Below the pieces are notes generated by a model. It ran no database searches and had not been told where the DNA came from. It saw only the letters and a list, made by a program, of their open reading frames with translations. A stretch of DNA of 64,000 nucleotides from Pseudomonadota bacterium (lineage in GTDB: Bacteria; Pseudomonadota; Gammaproteobacteria; Xanthomonadales; Xanthomonadaceae), in the NCBI GenBank assembly GCA_963205495.1, contig CAUJIN010000067.1, positions 1-64,000 on the forward strand, in the 5' to 3' direction. Both the position numbers and the translations under genes were made by a program. This document shows, piece by piece, positions 26,691-35,467 of the stretch. How positions within the stretch are numbered: position 1 is the stretch's first letter; every line of letters begins with the position of its first letter.

Positions 26691-27521
26691 TCATGCCTCA
26701 TCCTCGGTCAGTCGGCGCAGGTAGGCGTCGACGTCCACCTCCACCTCGCGCGGGCGGCGGTTGAGCAGATCCTGGATGCGCTCGTTGTCGCAGGCCCGCA
26801 CCTGATCCACGGTGCCGGTCATCAGCACCCGTCCCTGGTCGAGCACGGTAATGGTATCGGCAATCTTGAAGGCCGATTCGAGTTCGTGGGTGACCACCAC
26901 GATGGTCATGCGCATGGCGTCGCGCAGCTGCAGGATGAGTTCGTCCAGCTCGGCCGACACCACCGGATCCAGTCCGGCCGAAGGCTCGTCGAAGAACATC
27001 AGGCGCGGGTCCATCACGATGGCGCGCGCCAGCGCCGCACGCTTGACCATGCCGCCGGAAAGCTGGCTGGGCATGAGGTCCTGGAAGCCGCCCAGATTGA
27101 CCACCTCCAGCTTGAGGCGGCTCATGATGCGGATGGTGTTTTCATCCAGTTCGGTGTGTTCGCGCAGCGGCAGCGCGACGTTCTCGCCCACCGTCATCGA
27201 GGTGAACAGCGCCCCGCCCTGGAAACTCACCCCGATCCTGCGCCGCAGCGCCAGAAGTTCGCGCGCGCTGGCGCGGGCCAGATCGGTGCCCAGCAGGTTC
27301 ACCGTGCCGGCACGCGGTTTCTGCAGGCCGATCAGATGCCGCAGCAGCGTGCTCTTGCCTGAACCCGAGCCACCCATCACCACCCTGATTTCGCCCGGCG
27401 CCACGGAAAAATCCACCCCGTGCAGCACCTGCCTGCGCCCGTACCAGGCGTCCAGCCCGCGCACGTCGATGACGTGGTCTGCGGAGGCGGGAATCGGGAA
27501 CGGGGAATCGGGAATCGTCAT
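26691..27521 (-). CDS. mlaF: MlaF-type ABC transporter ATPase
   Basis: An ATPase driving the lipid transporter. Walker A is GGSGSGKST (about 49-57), the Q-loop FQGG, the signature LSGGMVKR (about 152-159), Walker B LMFFDEPSAGLDP, and the H-loop VTHE. Its first dozen residues (TIPDSPFPIPA) are encoded by the left arm of a GGGAATCGGGA inverted repeat and are not typical of MlaF. The true start may therefore be a GTG further in. The length is 276 residues from the ATG at 27521. Confidence 0.92.
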   Translation of the reverse strand: MTIPDSPFPIPASADHVIDVRGLDAWYGRRQVLHGVDFSVAPGEIRVVMGGSGSGKSTLLRHLIGLQKPRAGTVNLLGTDLARASARELLALRRRIGVSFQGGALFTSMTVGENVALPLREHTELDENTIRIMSRLKLEVVNLGGFQDLMPSQLSGGMVKRAALARAIVMDPRLMFFDEPSAGLDPVVSAELDELILQLRDAMRMTIVVVTHELESAFKIADTITVLDQGRVLMTGTVDQVRACDNERIQDLLNRRPREVEVDVDAYLRRLTEDEA

Positions 27522-27633
27522 GGCGCGCATCCATCGGATCGGATCACGCAAACAGCGGGCACACCCGGCACCCCATGTGCACGAAGAGTCTCGCGAACCT
27601 CATCCATTCCCGATTCCCGATTCCCCATTCTCG
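27488..27633. repeat. GGGAATCGGGA-type inverted repeat element between mlaE and mlaF
   Basis: The left arm (27488-27517) holds several GGGAATC(G) units; the right arm (27606-27633) holds the complementary CGATTCCC units. They are separated by about 88 bases of ordinary sequence. The right arm stops three bases before the mlaE stop codon complement, and the left arm runs into the mlaF start. A similar element lies at 58865-58974. Confidence 0.7.
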
Positions 27634-27636
27634 CCC

Positions 27637-28434
27637 TCACCGATTCAGGAAAAACGAAAACAGCATGTCCGCCAGCACCAGCGCGCTGATCGAAAGCACC
27701 ACGGCGCGGGTGGTGGCGCGGCCCACGCCTTCGGCTCCACCATTGACCGAAAACCCAACGCTGGTGCCGATGAGCGCGATCAGGGCGCCGAACACCACGC
27801 TCTTGGCCAGCCCTTCCCACAGGTCGCGCGGGGTCATGAGGTCGAGGGTCTGGGCGAGGTAGGCGGACAGACTCAGGTCCAGCGGACCCAGCGAATACAG
27901 GCCGGCGCCGAGGATCGCGACGGCGTCGGCAAAGAGGGTCAGCACCGGCAGCATCAGCAGCATGGCGACCAGCGCCGGGGCGACCAGATAGCGCACCGGG
28001 TCCACGCCGATCACCGCGAGCGCGTCCACCTCCTGCGACACCACCATCGACCCCAGGCGCGCCGCCAGCGCCGAGCCGCTGCGTCCGGCCACCACGATGC
28101 CGGTGATGAGCGCGCCGAACTCGCGCGTGATCGACTTGGTGGAAGCCACCACCACCTGGCTCTGCGCACCGAACTCGGAAAGCGCGGCGATGAACTGGAT
28201 GCCCAGCATCACGCCCACCGTCATCGCCAGCAGGCAGACGATGGGGATGGCGTCCACGCCGATCTGGCGCATCTGCTCGAACACCATGCGCAGCCGGACC
28301 CGCTGCCCGACGCGCCAGCCGAAGGCCAGATACCAGAACGACTCGATCAGCAGGCTGGCGGCGTAGCCCAGCTCGCCCACCGCCGCGACCACCCGCCGCC
28401 CGAGGCGCTCGAAGCCGGAAAGGATCGCGTCCAC
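27637..28434 (-). CDS. mlaE: MlaE-type ABC transporter permease
   Basis: An inner-membrane permease of the Mla phospholipid transport system, 265 residues with about five or six membrane segments. Family signatures include MRQIGVDAIPIVCLLAMTVG (about 55-74), the ITREFGALITGIVVAGRSGSA stretch (about 103-123) and MVVSQEVDALAVIGVDP. It lies three bases after the STAS gene, giving the order STAS, permease, ATPase, MCE, lipoprotein. Confidence 0.93.
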   Translation of the reverse strand: MDAILSGFERLGRRVVAAVGELGYAASLLIESFWYLAFGWRVGQRVRLRMVFEQMRQIGVDAIPIVCLLAMTVGVMLGIQFIAALSEFGAQSQVVVASTKSITREFGALITGIVVAGRSGSALAARLGSMVVSQEVDALAVIGVDPVRYLVAPALVAMLLMLPVLTLFADAVAILGAGLYSLGPLDLSLSAYLAQTLDLMTPRDLWEGLAKSVVFGALIALIGTSVGFSVNGGAEGVGRATTRAVVLSISALVLADMLFSFFLNR

Positions 28435-28437
28435 GAC

Positions 28438-28755
28438 TCAGCCGGCCGCATCCGTGCGGATCGCGAACACCCGGTCCAGTCGCGCGAGCCTGAGCACGGC
28501 GAGCACTGGCGCACTGGGATTCACCAGCTCGAAGGTCACGCCGCGGCCGCGCGCGGCCTGGAACCCCTCCACCAGCGCCGCGATGCCGGAGGAATCGATG
28601 TAGCTGACCGCCCCCAGGTCGACCGCCACGCGCGGTGCGCGATCGAGCGCGCCGAGCACCTCGCGCCGCACCTGCGCCGACCAGGAAAGGTCCACCTCGC
28701 CGCCGAGCGCCACCACGGCGCAGTCATCCTCGATCCGCGTATCGCACCGGCTCAT
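28438..28755 (-). CDS. STAS domain protein (MlaB-like / anti-sigma antagonist type)
   Basis: A 105-residue single STAS domain. In E. coli MlaB, a STAS protein, binds and activates MlaF; other STAS proteins are phospho-switches for anti-sigma kinases. Here the loop VSYIDSSGIAAL (D54, S55, S56, G57) keeps the serine that such kinases phosphorylate. The ATG overlaps the stop of the phosphatase/kinase gene and the stop is three bases before mlaE. It is therefore placed to link the two. Confidence 0.88.
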   Translation of the reverse strand: MSRCDTRIEDDCAVVALGGEVDLSWSAQVRREVLGALDRAPRVAVDLGAVSYIDSSGIAALVEGFQAARGRGVTFELVNPSAPVLAVLRLARLDRVFAIRTDAAG

Positions 28756-30440
28756 CGCGACTCCTCCGCACCCAGCCGTTTGACCATCCGCAGGCGGTTG
28801 CCGCAGCGCCCCTCGCGCGGCTCCAGCGACCATTCGTCCATCAGGCTGTCGATGAGGTTCAGCCCCAGCCCGCCCGGCCGGCAATCGGACAGATCGCGCG
28901 GCTGCAGGGAACCCGCCTCGACGCAGGGCGCATTGTCGAGCAGTTCGAACACCAGGACATCTCCCTCACGCAGCAGCCGCAGCTGGATCAGCGCGTCGCT
29001 GCCTCCACCGTGGCCGTGGCGGATGACGTTGGTGCAGGCCTCGTCCACCGCCAGCACCAGCGCCTGCCGCCGTGCGGCATCGACGCCGGCGCTCGCCAGC
29101 GCGGAGGCCAGCGCATGGCGCACCGCGGCCATTTCGCCCGGGCGCGCCGGAAAGCTGCGATCCAGCAGCAGCGTATCGGAACGTGGCGTGTCTCCGGAAA
29201 TCAGCATCAGGGTGATGTCATCGGTCACGCGCAGGTTGCGCAGGCGCCTCGCCAGGGCGCGCAGCCGCGCCTCCGGGGCGCGCGACTCCAGTTCCTGCAC
29301 GAGCGCGCGGACGCGATCCACGCCGAGCGGTTCGCCGTCGCCTCCTCGCACGTCGGTGACGCCATCCGAATAGAGATACAGACTGGCCTCGTCCAGCCGC
29401 GTGCGCTGCTCGGGAAAGGCCATGCGGCGCAGGATGCCCAGCGGCGGCCCTTCGGCATCGAACTGCTCCACGGCGCCATCGCGCGCCACCCGCAGCAGCG
29501 GCGGAAAGCCGGCGTTGGCCCAGACCACCTCGCGCGTGGCCGGATCGTAGTGTCCGGCGGCGGCGCAGACGAACATGCCCGGCGCGATGGCTTCGCCCAG
29601 CTCGTCGTTGACCCGCGCCAGCCAGTCGGACGGGCGCAGTCCCTCCTTGCCGGCCCAGCGCAGCAGGCTGGCGCAGCGCACCATCAGAAAAGACGCATCC
29701 AGCCCCTTGCCCGCCACGTCGCCCACGGTGAAGGCGATGCGCCCGTCCGGCAGATCGAAGAAATCGTAGAAATCGCCGGAAATTTCCTGCGCGGCGAGGT
29801 TCAGCGCGCGCAGCGGATAGCTGCCGCGCCGCCGTCGCGGCAGCAGCGATCGCTGCAGCCGCCGCGCCATGCCCAATTCGCGCCGGATGCGCTGCTGCTG
29901 CACCAGTTCGGCAGCCATGCGCGCGGTATTGAGCGCCAGCGCCATCGGCGCGGCCAGCAGCCGCAGGGCGTCCAGATCCGAGGCTTCGAACAGCCCGTCG
30001 TCGCGTTTGTTGATGGCCTCGATCGCACCGATCACGCCCTGCGCCGTGACCAGCGGCGCGCACAGCACGCTGCGGGTGCGAAAGCCGGTTTCCGCATCGA
30101 CCTGGGTGGCGAAATCCGGGTCGCGATAGGCATCGCGCACCATCTGCGGGCGATTCTGCGCCACCGTTCGCCCGACGATGCCCTGCCCGAGAGGGACGCG
30201 CAGGCCGAGGATGTCCACCGGCCCCTGGCAGGCGCGGCATTCCAGCGTGAGGCCATCCTCGGAGACCAGGAACACGCTGACCGCCTCGGCATCGAGGTAG
30301 CGCGCCACGAAGTCCGCCGAATCGCGCAGGGTGCGCGAAAGGTCCACCGAAACCGCGAGCTGCTGGCTGACCTCGGCCAGAAAGGCCAGCAGCCCCTGCG
30401 GCGCAGAGGCGACCGCCGGCGCGCCCGCAGCCAGGATCAT
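28752..30440 (-). CDS. GAF-PP2C phosphatase fused to an anti-sigma-type HATPase (RsbU/RsbW-like)
   Basis: A 562-residue cytoplasmic regulator in three parts. Residues about 20-180 are a GAF sensor (LGQGIVGRTVAQN, SVLCAPL). About 200-410 form a SpoIIE/RsbU PP2C phosphatase with EISGDFYDFF, VGDVAGKGLDASFLM, ANAGFPP and YLYSDGVTDV. About 430-560 form a GHKL kinase of RsbW type with the N-box VDEACTNVIRHG and GGLGLNLIDSLMDE. So one chain could both dephosphorylate and phosphorylate a STAS partner, probably the adjacent one. Its ATG overlaps the pssA stop (ATGA). Confidence 0.92.
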   Translation of the reverse strand: MILAAGAPAVASAPQGLLAFLAEVSQQLAVSVDLSRTLRDSADFVARYLDAEAVSVFLVSEDGLTLECRACQGPVDILGLRVPLGQGIVGRTVAQNRPQMVRDAYRDPDFATQVDAETGFRTRSVLCAPLVTAQGVIGAIEAINKRDDGLFEASDLDALRLLAAPMALALNTARMAAELVQQQRIRRELGMARRLQRSLLPRRRRGSYPLRALNLAAQEISGDFYDFFDLPDGRIAFTVGDVAGKGLDASFLMVRCASLLRWAGKEGLRPSDWLARVNDELGEAIAPGMFVCAAAGHYDPATREVVWANAGFPPLLRVARDGAVEQFDAEGPPLGILRRMAFPEQRTRLDEASLYLYSDGVTDVRGGDGEPLGVDRVRALVQELESRAPEARLRALARRLRNLRVTDDITLMLISGDTPRSDTLLLDRSFPARPGEMAAVRHALASALASAGVDAARRQALVLAVDEACTNVIRHGHGGGSDALIQLRLLREGDVLVFELLDNAPCVEAGSLQPRDLSDCRPGGLGLNLIDSLMDEWSLEPREGRCGNRLRMVKRLGAEESR

Positions 30441-31216
30441 CCGGCCGCCGCCGGCGGTCGCCGCTCGCGCCGCAGGCGTCCCCAGACCCAGGCCAGCGGC
30501 CCCGACAGCAGGTAGACCGTCGAGGCGACGAAGAGCACGCGCGCGGTATCGATGGCCAGAAGCACGAGCAGCCCCAGCGCCAGCAGCACCGTCACGAACG
30601 GCACCCTCCCGCCGAAGGGCAGACTCTTGAAGCTGAAGTAGCGGATCCGGCTCACCATGAGCAGGCCCGTGGTCACGGTGATGCCGAGCGCGATCCAGCG
30701 CACCTGGCCGCCGCTCAGGTTCAGGTGGCTGTCCAGCGTCCAGATGAAGGACATCATCACCGCCGCCGCCGCCGGACTGGCCAGGCCGATGAACCAGCGC
30801 TTGTCGACCACGCCCACCTGGGTGTTGAAGCGCGCCAGCCGCAGCGCGGCACAGGCGGCGTAGAGGAAGGCCGCCGACCAGCCGATCTTGCCGGCGGTGG
30901 TGCCGTCGAAACGCAGTTCGGACAGCGCCCAGTGGTACATCACCAGCGCCGGCGCCATGCCGAAGCTGATCAGATCCGAAAGCGAGTCGTACTGCACGCC
31001 GAAGTCGCTCTGGGTGCCGGTGAGCCGCGCGACCCGCCCATCCAGCCCATCGAGCACCGCCGCGATGAAAACCGCGATGCAGGCGTCGGAAAACCGCGCC
31101 TGGGACGCGGCGATGATCGCGTAAAAGCCCGCGAACAGGGCGCCGGAAGTGAAAAGATTCGGCAGCAGATAGATGCCGCGCGGGCGCGGCTTGGCGGTGG
31201 GGGACGGATTGTCCAT
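30437..31216 (-). CDS. pssA: CDP-diacylglycerol-serine O-phosphatidyltransferase
   Basis: Makes phosphatidylserine, the precursor of phosphatidylethanolamine, at the inner membrane. The 259-residue protein is of the Bacillus-like membrane type with about seven helices. It has the CDP-alcohol phosphotransferase motif DGLDGRVAR-x8-FG-x3-DSLSD (about 54-80). It leads an operon with the GAF-PP2C regulator, STAS and Mla genes, connecting lipid synthesis with lipid transport. A minus-strand TACACT about 25 bases upstream is a weak -10 candidate. Confidence 0.95.
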   Translation of the reverse strand: MDNPSPTAKPRPRGIYLLPNLFTSGALFAGFYAIIAASQARFSDACIAVFIAAVLDGLDGRVARLTGTQSDFGVQYDSLSDLISFGMAPALVMYHWALSELRFDGTTAGKIGWSAAFLYAACAALRLARFNTQVGVVDKRWFIGLASPAAAAVMMSFIWTLDSHLNLSGGQVRWIALGITVTTGLLMVSRIRYFSFKSLPFGGRVPFVTVLLALGLLVLLAIDTARVLFVASTVYLLSGPLAWVWGRLRRERRPPAAAG

Positions 31217-31340
31217 GGGGCTTCCTGCGCTATTCCGGCTCCAGTGTAGCGCGTGCCTCCGACGCCGCGGCCATGCGGCGTTGCACGCGTCTTTGGTGCA
31301 AACTGCGCGCAGGGAATCCGCCAGCCACAGGAGCCACCAC

Positions 31341-31763
31341 ATGCGCATCACCCTGCTGTTCGCCACTCTGGCCCTCGCCGGCGCCACGCTCGACGCCACA
31401 GCCGGGGGCGAGGTCTATCGCTGGACCGACGAGAAAGGCATCGCCCACTACACCGACACGCCGCCTGCCAGCGGCAAGTACGAACGCGTCAACGTCCGCA
31501 CCGGCGGCGCCAGCGCCGAGGCGCAAGCCAAGGACGAGGCATCGACCGACGCCGCGGCAGCAGACAGCAGCGCCAAGAAAACCCCGGCGCAGGAGCGCGC
31601 CGAACGCTGCAAGGCGGCGCGCGCCAACCTCGCCGCGCTGCACTCCAGTCTGGAGGTGAGCATCGAGGAAAACGGCAAACCGCGCGCGCTGACCGAGGAA
31701 GAGCGCCTGGAACACGCCGACCGCAGCGAGCGCATCATCGCCAGCGACTGCGACACCCCCTGA
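31341..31763 (+). CDS. DUF4124 secreted protein
   Basis: A 140-residue exported protein with a Sec signal peptide (about 1-22, cleavage near ATAGG). A DUF4124 domain follows (GGEVYRWTDEKGIAHYTDTPP, about 22-42), then an Ala/Ser/Lys-rich linker and a charged helical C terminus. Function unknown. GGAG lies six bases before the ATG. A second DUF4124 gene follows after 25 bases. Confidence 0.85.
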   Translation: MRITLLFATLALAGATLDATAGGEVYRWTDEKGIAHYTDTPPASGKYERVNVRTGGASAEAQAKDEASTDAAAADSSAKKTPAQERAERCKAARANLAALHSSLEVSIEENGKPRALTEEERLEHADRSERIIASDCDTP

Positions 31764-31788
31764 TGCGGCGCCGAACCGCCCCGACGCC

Positions 31789-32070
31789 ATGCGCAACGCG
31801 CTGATCGGCGCACTCGTGCTGCTGGCGCTGCTGGCCGCCGCCGGTGCGTGGGTGTGGCGCTACCAGCCGGAGCGGCTGCCGACGGAATGGCGGCGCGACA
31901 ACCCGCACTCGCGGGATTACGCGCCAGCGGTCTACCGCTGGCGCGACGCGCAGGGCCGTGTGCACCTGACCGACACCCCGCCCGCCGACCGGCCTTACGA
32001 GACGGTCCGCATCGACCCGCGCCGCAACGTCGTTCCCAGCACCCTGCCGCCGCCCGGCGCCACGCGCTGA
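31789..32070 (+). CDS. DUF4124 membrane-anchored protein
   Basis: A 93-residue protein with one N-terminal helix (about 5-24) and a DUF4124 domain ([18 protein letters not shown], about 48-65). It is probably a tandem relative of the preceding gene and co-transcribed with it. Function unknown. Confidence 0.82.
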   Translation: MRNALIGALVLLALLAAAGAWVWRYQPERLPTEWRRDNPHSRDYAPAVYRWRDAQGRVHLTDTPPADRPYETVRIDPRRNVVPSTLPPPGATR

Positions 32071-32103
32071 GCGGACGGCGCGGCGCAAATCGCGGCGTCA
32101 CGC

Positions 32104-32109
32104 TACAAT
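32104..32109 (+). promoter_or_regulatory. -10 element of proS
   Basis: TACAAT (5 of 6) lies 32 bases before the proS ATG, with no clear -35. The predicted leader is about 26 bases. Confidence 0.4.
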
Positions 32110-32141
32110 CCGGCGTTTGCCTTCATCGTCGGAACCCGACC

Positions 32142-33845
32142 ATGCGCCTGTCGCAATTTCACCTCAGCACCACCCGCGAAACGCCCGCCGACGCCGAGAT
32201 CGTCAGCCACCAGCTCATGCTGCGCACCGGCATGATCCGCAAGCTGGCGGCCGGCATCTACACCTGGAGCCCGCTGGGCCTGCGCGTATTGCGGCGCGTG
32301 GAAGCCGTGGTGCGCGAGGAAATGAACCGCGCCGGCGCGATAGAGATGCTGATGCCCTCGATCCAGCCGCGCGAGCTGTGGGAGGAAACCGGGCGCTGGG
32401 CGAAATTCGGCGGCCAGCTGCTCAAGATCCGCGACCGCAAGGACGCCGAATACTGCTACGGCCCCACGCACGAGGAAGTCGTCACCGATTTCGCGCGCAA
32501 CGAGCTGCAGTCCTACAAGCAGCTTCCGATCAACTTCTACCAGATCCAGACCAAGTTCCGCGACGAGATCCGGCCGCGCTTCGGGGTGATGCGGGCGCGC
32601 GAATTCCTGATGAAGGACGCCTACTCCTTCCACCTGTCGCCCGAATGCCTGGAGCGCGGCTACCAGGCCATGCACGCGGCCTACACCCGCATATTCTCCC
32701 GCCTGGGCCTGAAATTCCGCGCGGTGAAGGCCGATTCGGGCGCGATCGGCGGCGACGCCTCGCAGGAGTTCCACGTGCTGGCCGATTCGGGCGAGGACGC
32801 CATCGCCTTCTCCAACGCCTCCGGCTACGCCGCCAATCTGGAAGCGGCCGAAGCGCTGGCGCCCGCCGCGCCGCGCGCCGCGCCGGCGCAAAACCTGCAC
32901 GAGGTCGAGACGCCGACCCAGAAAACCTGCGAGGAAGTGGCCGCGCTCCTGGGCATCGAACTTTCGCGCACGGTGAAATCGATTGCGCTGATGACGCCCG
33001 AGGGCTTCGTGCTGGCGCTGGTGCGCGGCGATCACAGCGTCAACGAAGTCAAACTCTCCAAGGCACCCGGGCTGGGCGAAAGCCGTTTCGCCACCGAGGC
33101 GGAAATCGCCGAATACCTCGGCAGCGAACCGGGTTTTCTCGGCCCGCGCAATCCGAAGAAGCCGATCACCGTGATCGCCGACCGCACCGTCGCGGCGATG
33201 GCCGATTTCGTGATCGGCGCCAACCGCGCCGGATACCACCTGGCCGGCGTCAACTGGGGCCGCGACCTGCCCGAACCCGCGCACGTCGCCGACCTGCGCA
33301 ACGTGGTCGAGGGCGACCCCTCACCCGACGGCCAGGGCACGCTGGGCATCGCGCGCGGCATCGAGGTCGGACACGTCTTCCAGCTCGGCCAGAAATACGC
33401 CGAGGCGCTGGGCTGCACCGTGCTCAACGAGGCCGGCAAGGCGCAGACGATGTGGATGGGCTGCTACGGCATCGGCGTCTCGCGCATCGTGGCTGCCGCG
33501 ATCGAGCAGAACCACGACGAGGCCGGCATCCGCTGGCCCGAGCCGATGGCACCGTGGAAGGTCGCGGTGTGCGTCATCAATCCGAAGAAGGACAGCGCCG
33601 TGGCCGAGGCCGCCGAGGCGCTGTATCGCCAGCTCCAGCGCGCCGGCCTCGACGCGGTGCTCGACGACCGCGGCCTGCGCCCCGGCCCGATGTTCGCCGA
33701 CATGGAGCTGATCGGGATTCCGCACCGCATCGTGGTGTCCGAACGCGGTCTTGCCGCCGGCACCTTCGAATATCGCGCGCGCACTGCCGCCGAAAGCGAA
33801 ACCCTCGACCACTCGGCGCTGCTCGCGCGCCTCGCCGCGGCCTGA
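32142..33845 (+). CDS. proS: prolyl-tRNA synthetase
   Basis: Charges tRNA-Pro in the cytoplasm. The 567-residue bacterial-type enzyme carries the INS editing domain (about 225-390) within a class II catalytic core. Motif 2-type [25 protein letters not shown] is at about 138-162 and motif 3 near [17 protein letters not shown] (about 440), with an anticodon-binding domain from about 465. The start [15 protein letters not shown] is the family N terminus. Confidence 0.98.
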   Translation: MRLSQFHLSTTRETPADAEIVSHQLMLRTGMIRKLAAGIYTWSPLGLRVLRRVEAVVREEMNRAGAIEMLMPSIQPRELWEETGRWAKFGGQLLKIRDRKDAEYCYGPTHEEVVTDFARNELQSYKQLPINFYQIQTKFRDEIRPRFGVMRAREFLMKDAYSFHLSPECLERGYQAMHAAYTRIFSRLGLKFRAVKADSGAIGGDASQEFHVLADSGEDAIAFSNASGYAANLEAAEALAPAAPRAAPAQNLHEVETPTQKTCEEVAALLGIELSRTVKSIALMTPEGFVLALVRGDHSVNEVKLSKAPGLGESRFATEAEIAEYLGSEPGFLGPRNPKKPITVIADRTVAAMADFVIGANRAGYHLAGVNWGRDLPEPAHVADLRNVVEGDPSPDGQGTLGIARGIEVGHVFQLGQKYAEALGCTVLNEAGKAQTMWMGCYGIGVSRIVAAAIEQNHDEAGIRWPEPMAPWKVAVCVINPKKDSAVAEAAEALYRQLQRAGLDAVLDDRGLRPGPMFADMELIGIPHRIVVSERGLAAGTFEYRARTAAESETLDHSALLARLAAA

Positions 33846-33859
33846 CTGCGGCGGCGCGC

Positions 33860-34705
33860 TCAGCGCCCGCCGCGCTGGAACAAGCGGGAAACCGCGCCGC
33901 CCACGCGGCGCACGAAGGCGGCCGGCGAGGCGCTGGCCGCCATCAGCGAAACCACTTCCTTTTCATCTTCCTGCAGCTGCACGGCCAGCTTGGCCTCCCA
34001 TTCGCGCCGGATCTGGTCGCGCTGCACCTGGCTCTGGAGCTGGCGGCGCACGTCGGCGCCGACCTTTTCCCGCCCGAAATGCGGGTTTTCGCGCAGCAGA
34101 TAGCGCCCCAGCGCGTCGAAGGTTTCCTCGGTCAGCGCCTCCGCGGTAAAACTGCGCTGCAGGGTGCCGAAGGCCTCGACGTTGGTGATCGTGAGTTTGA
34201 GCTGGGCCGAATCCAGCGTGGCGATGCCGTGCACGCGCACCGGCACCCGGCCGCGCGCCTGGAATCGCCCCGACACCACGTCGCCGTTGGCGTTCTTGGT
34301 CACGTCGTGCAGGCCGGAGAGGCGGTGGTTCTGCAGCAGGCCATTCACCAGACGCACCTTGCCCGGCGTTTCCGCCACGACCAGCGTGCTTTCCTCGGGC
34401 GACACCTGTGCGGCAAAGGTGAATTCGAATTCCACCTGCGTGGTGGCCGGCGTCACGCGGCATTCGAACGGCGCCTCGCCGAAAGCCACGGCGTCGCCGT
34501 AGCCGGCGATCGGATAGACCAGACGGATGCGGCGGCGCGCGGCGGTCAGGGTGCTCGCCAAACGCGTCAGGTATTCGCCGAATCGCTCCACCGCCGGCTT
34601 GAGCCGCTCTTCCCACGCTGCGAGGCGCTCGCGCTGGGCGGCGTCATCGTCACCGTCCTTCTGGAGGCGCGCCGCCTCCTTTTCCAGTTCATCCAGCAGC
34701 CCCAT
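33860..34705 (-). CDS. conserved hypothetical cytoplasmic protein
   Basis: 281 residues with no recognised domain. The first 60 are helical and charged (GLLDELEKEAARLQKDGDDD). A beta-rich middle (about 55-190) includes RIRLVYPIAGYGDAVAFGEAPFECRV-type strands, and the end is helical and basic. No signal peptide or membrane segment. I chose the ATG at 34705, preceded by GGAG; two upstream in-frame starts exist. It converges on proS with 14 bases between stops and may be a lineage-specific protein. Confidence 0.72.
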   Translation of the reverse strand: MGLLDELEKEAARLQKDGDDDAAQRERLAAWEERLKPAVERFGEYLTRLASTLTAARRRIRLVYPIAGYGDAVAFGEAPFECRVTPATTQVEFEFTFAAQVSPEESTLVVAETPGKVRLVNGLLQNHRLSGLHDVTKNANGDVVSGRFQARGRVPVRVHGIATLDSAQLKLTITNVEAFGTLQRSFTAEALTEETFDALGRYLLRENPHFGREKVGADVRRQLQSQVQRDQIRREWEAKLAVQLQEDEKEVVSLMAASASPAAFVRRVGGAVSRLFQRGGR

Positions 34706-34983
34706 TTCCAGCACTCCCGATTCCGTCATCCGCCGCACAGGCTCCGGCCAAGCGGCACGCTAGCGCGCATCACCCGGCGCGGCAAGCGGGAAGGGAATTT
34801 TGCGCCGAACCGGTCACGGATGAAACTCCCCGGCATCCGGAAACTGCCGCAAAGCGCACCAACCACGACAGCCGGCACTTGCCAGTGCTATTGGGCAGCA
34901 TTAACCTCGCGATATCCCATGTCTTGGCAATAATGCCGGTGGGAGCCCAAGCCCACCCCCACGCTCCATCAACGAGGAATTCC

Positions 34984-35364
34984 ATGAGCATTGATTTCTC
35001 CACCATGACGCCCAAGGCGCTGCAGAAGCTCATTGCGGAAGCCACGCGCGAGCACAAGCGCAAGAAGAAGCGCGCCCCCATCGCCCAGGTCCGCAGCAAA
35101 CTGACGCGTCTGGCACGCGCCGATGGATACTCCATTTCCGAGCTGTTCGGCGGCAGCGCACCGGCGGCCGCTCCGGCAGCGGCAAAGTCGACGCGCCGCA
35201 AGGCGGCAAAGTCGGCGGCGGGCCGCAAGGTGGCACCGAAATACCGCAACCCCGCCGATCACAAGCAGACCTGGACCGGCCGCGGCAAGGCGCCGCTCTG
35301 GTTCAACGCGCTGATCGATTCCGGCAAGACCCGCGAGGAACTGCTGATACCGGCCGCAGGCTGA
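34984..35364 (+). CDS. H-NS-family nucleoid protein (BpH3/XrvA type)
   Basis: A 126-residue xenogeneic-silencer-type protein. The N-terminal oligomerisation region (about 1-55) has the basic EATREHKRKKKRAP. An Ala/Lys linker follows (about 60-85), then the H-NS DNA-binding motif KYRNPADHKQTWTGRGKAP-LW at about 87-108. It prefers AT-rich DNA. Its 245-base upstream region is less GC-rich than the rest but holds no gene. A strong terminator follows. Confidence 0.92.
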   Translation: MSIDFSTMTPKALQKLIAEATREHKRKKKRAPIAQVRSKLTRLARADGYSISELFGGSAPAAAPAAAKSTRRKAAKSAAGRKVAPKYRNPADHKQTWTGRGKAPLWFNALIDSGKTREELLIPAAG

Positions 35365-35386
35365 GATTCCCGATCGCGGAAAACCG

Positions 35387-35414
35387 AAAACCCCCGCCAG
35401 GCGCGGGGGTTTTT
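35387..35414 (+). terminator. intrinsic terminator of the H-NS-family gene
   Basis: AAAACCCCCGC and GCGGGGGTTTT pair around a five-base loop and end in a run of five Ts, 22 bases past the stop. It can also work in the opposite direction for the convergent exporter gene. Confidence 0.92.
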
Positions 35415-35467
35415 CGTTGCCGCAGCAGCGCGGACACCGGGAACTCCGGGGCGCGCCTTGATCCGGC

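Noticed and set aside
31270..31330. Inverted repeat TTGCAC / GTGCAA before the DUF4124 gene as an operator
   Set aside because: Only six bases per arm with a nine-base spacer; too weak to report as a site.
34707..34983. Promoter of the H-NS-family gene (TTGCCA with TAACCT 17 bases on)
   Set aside because: The -10 matches only three of six positions; other placements are equally good.
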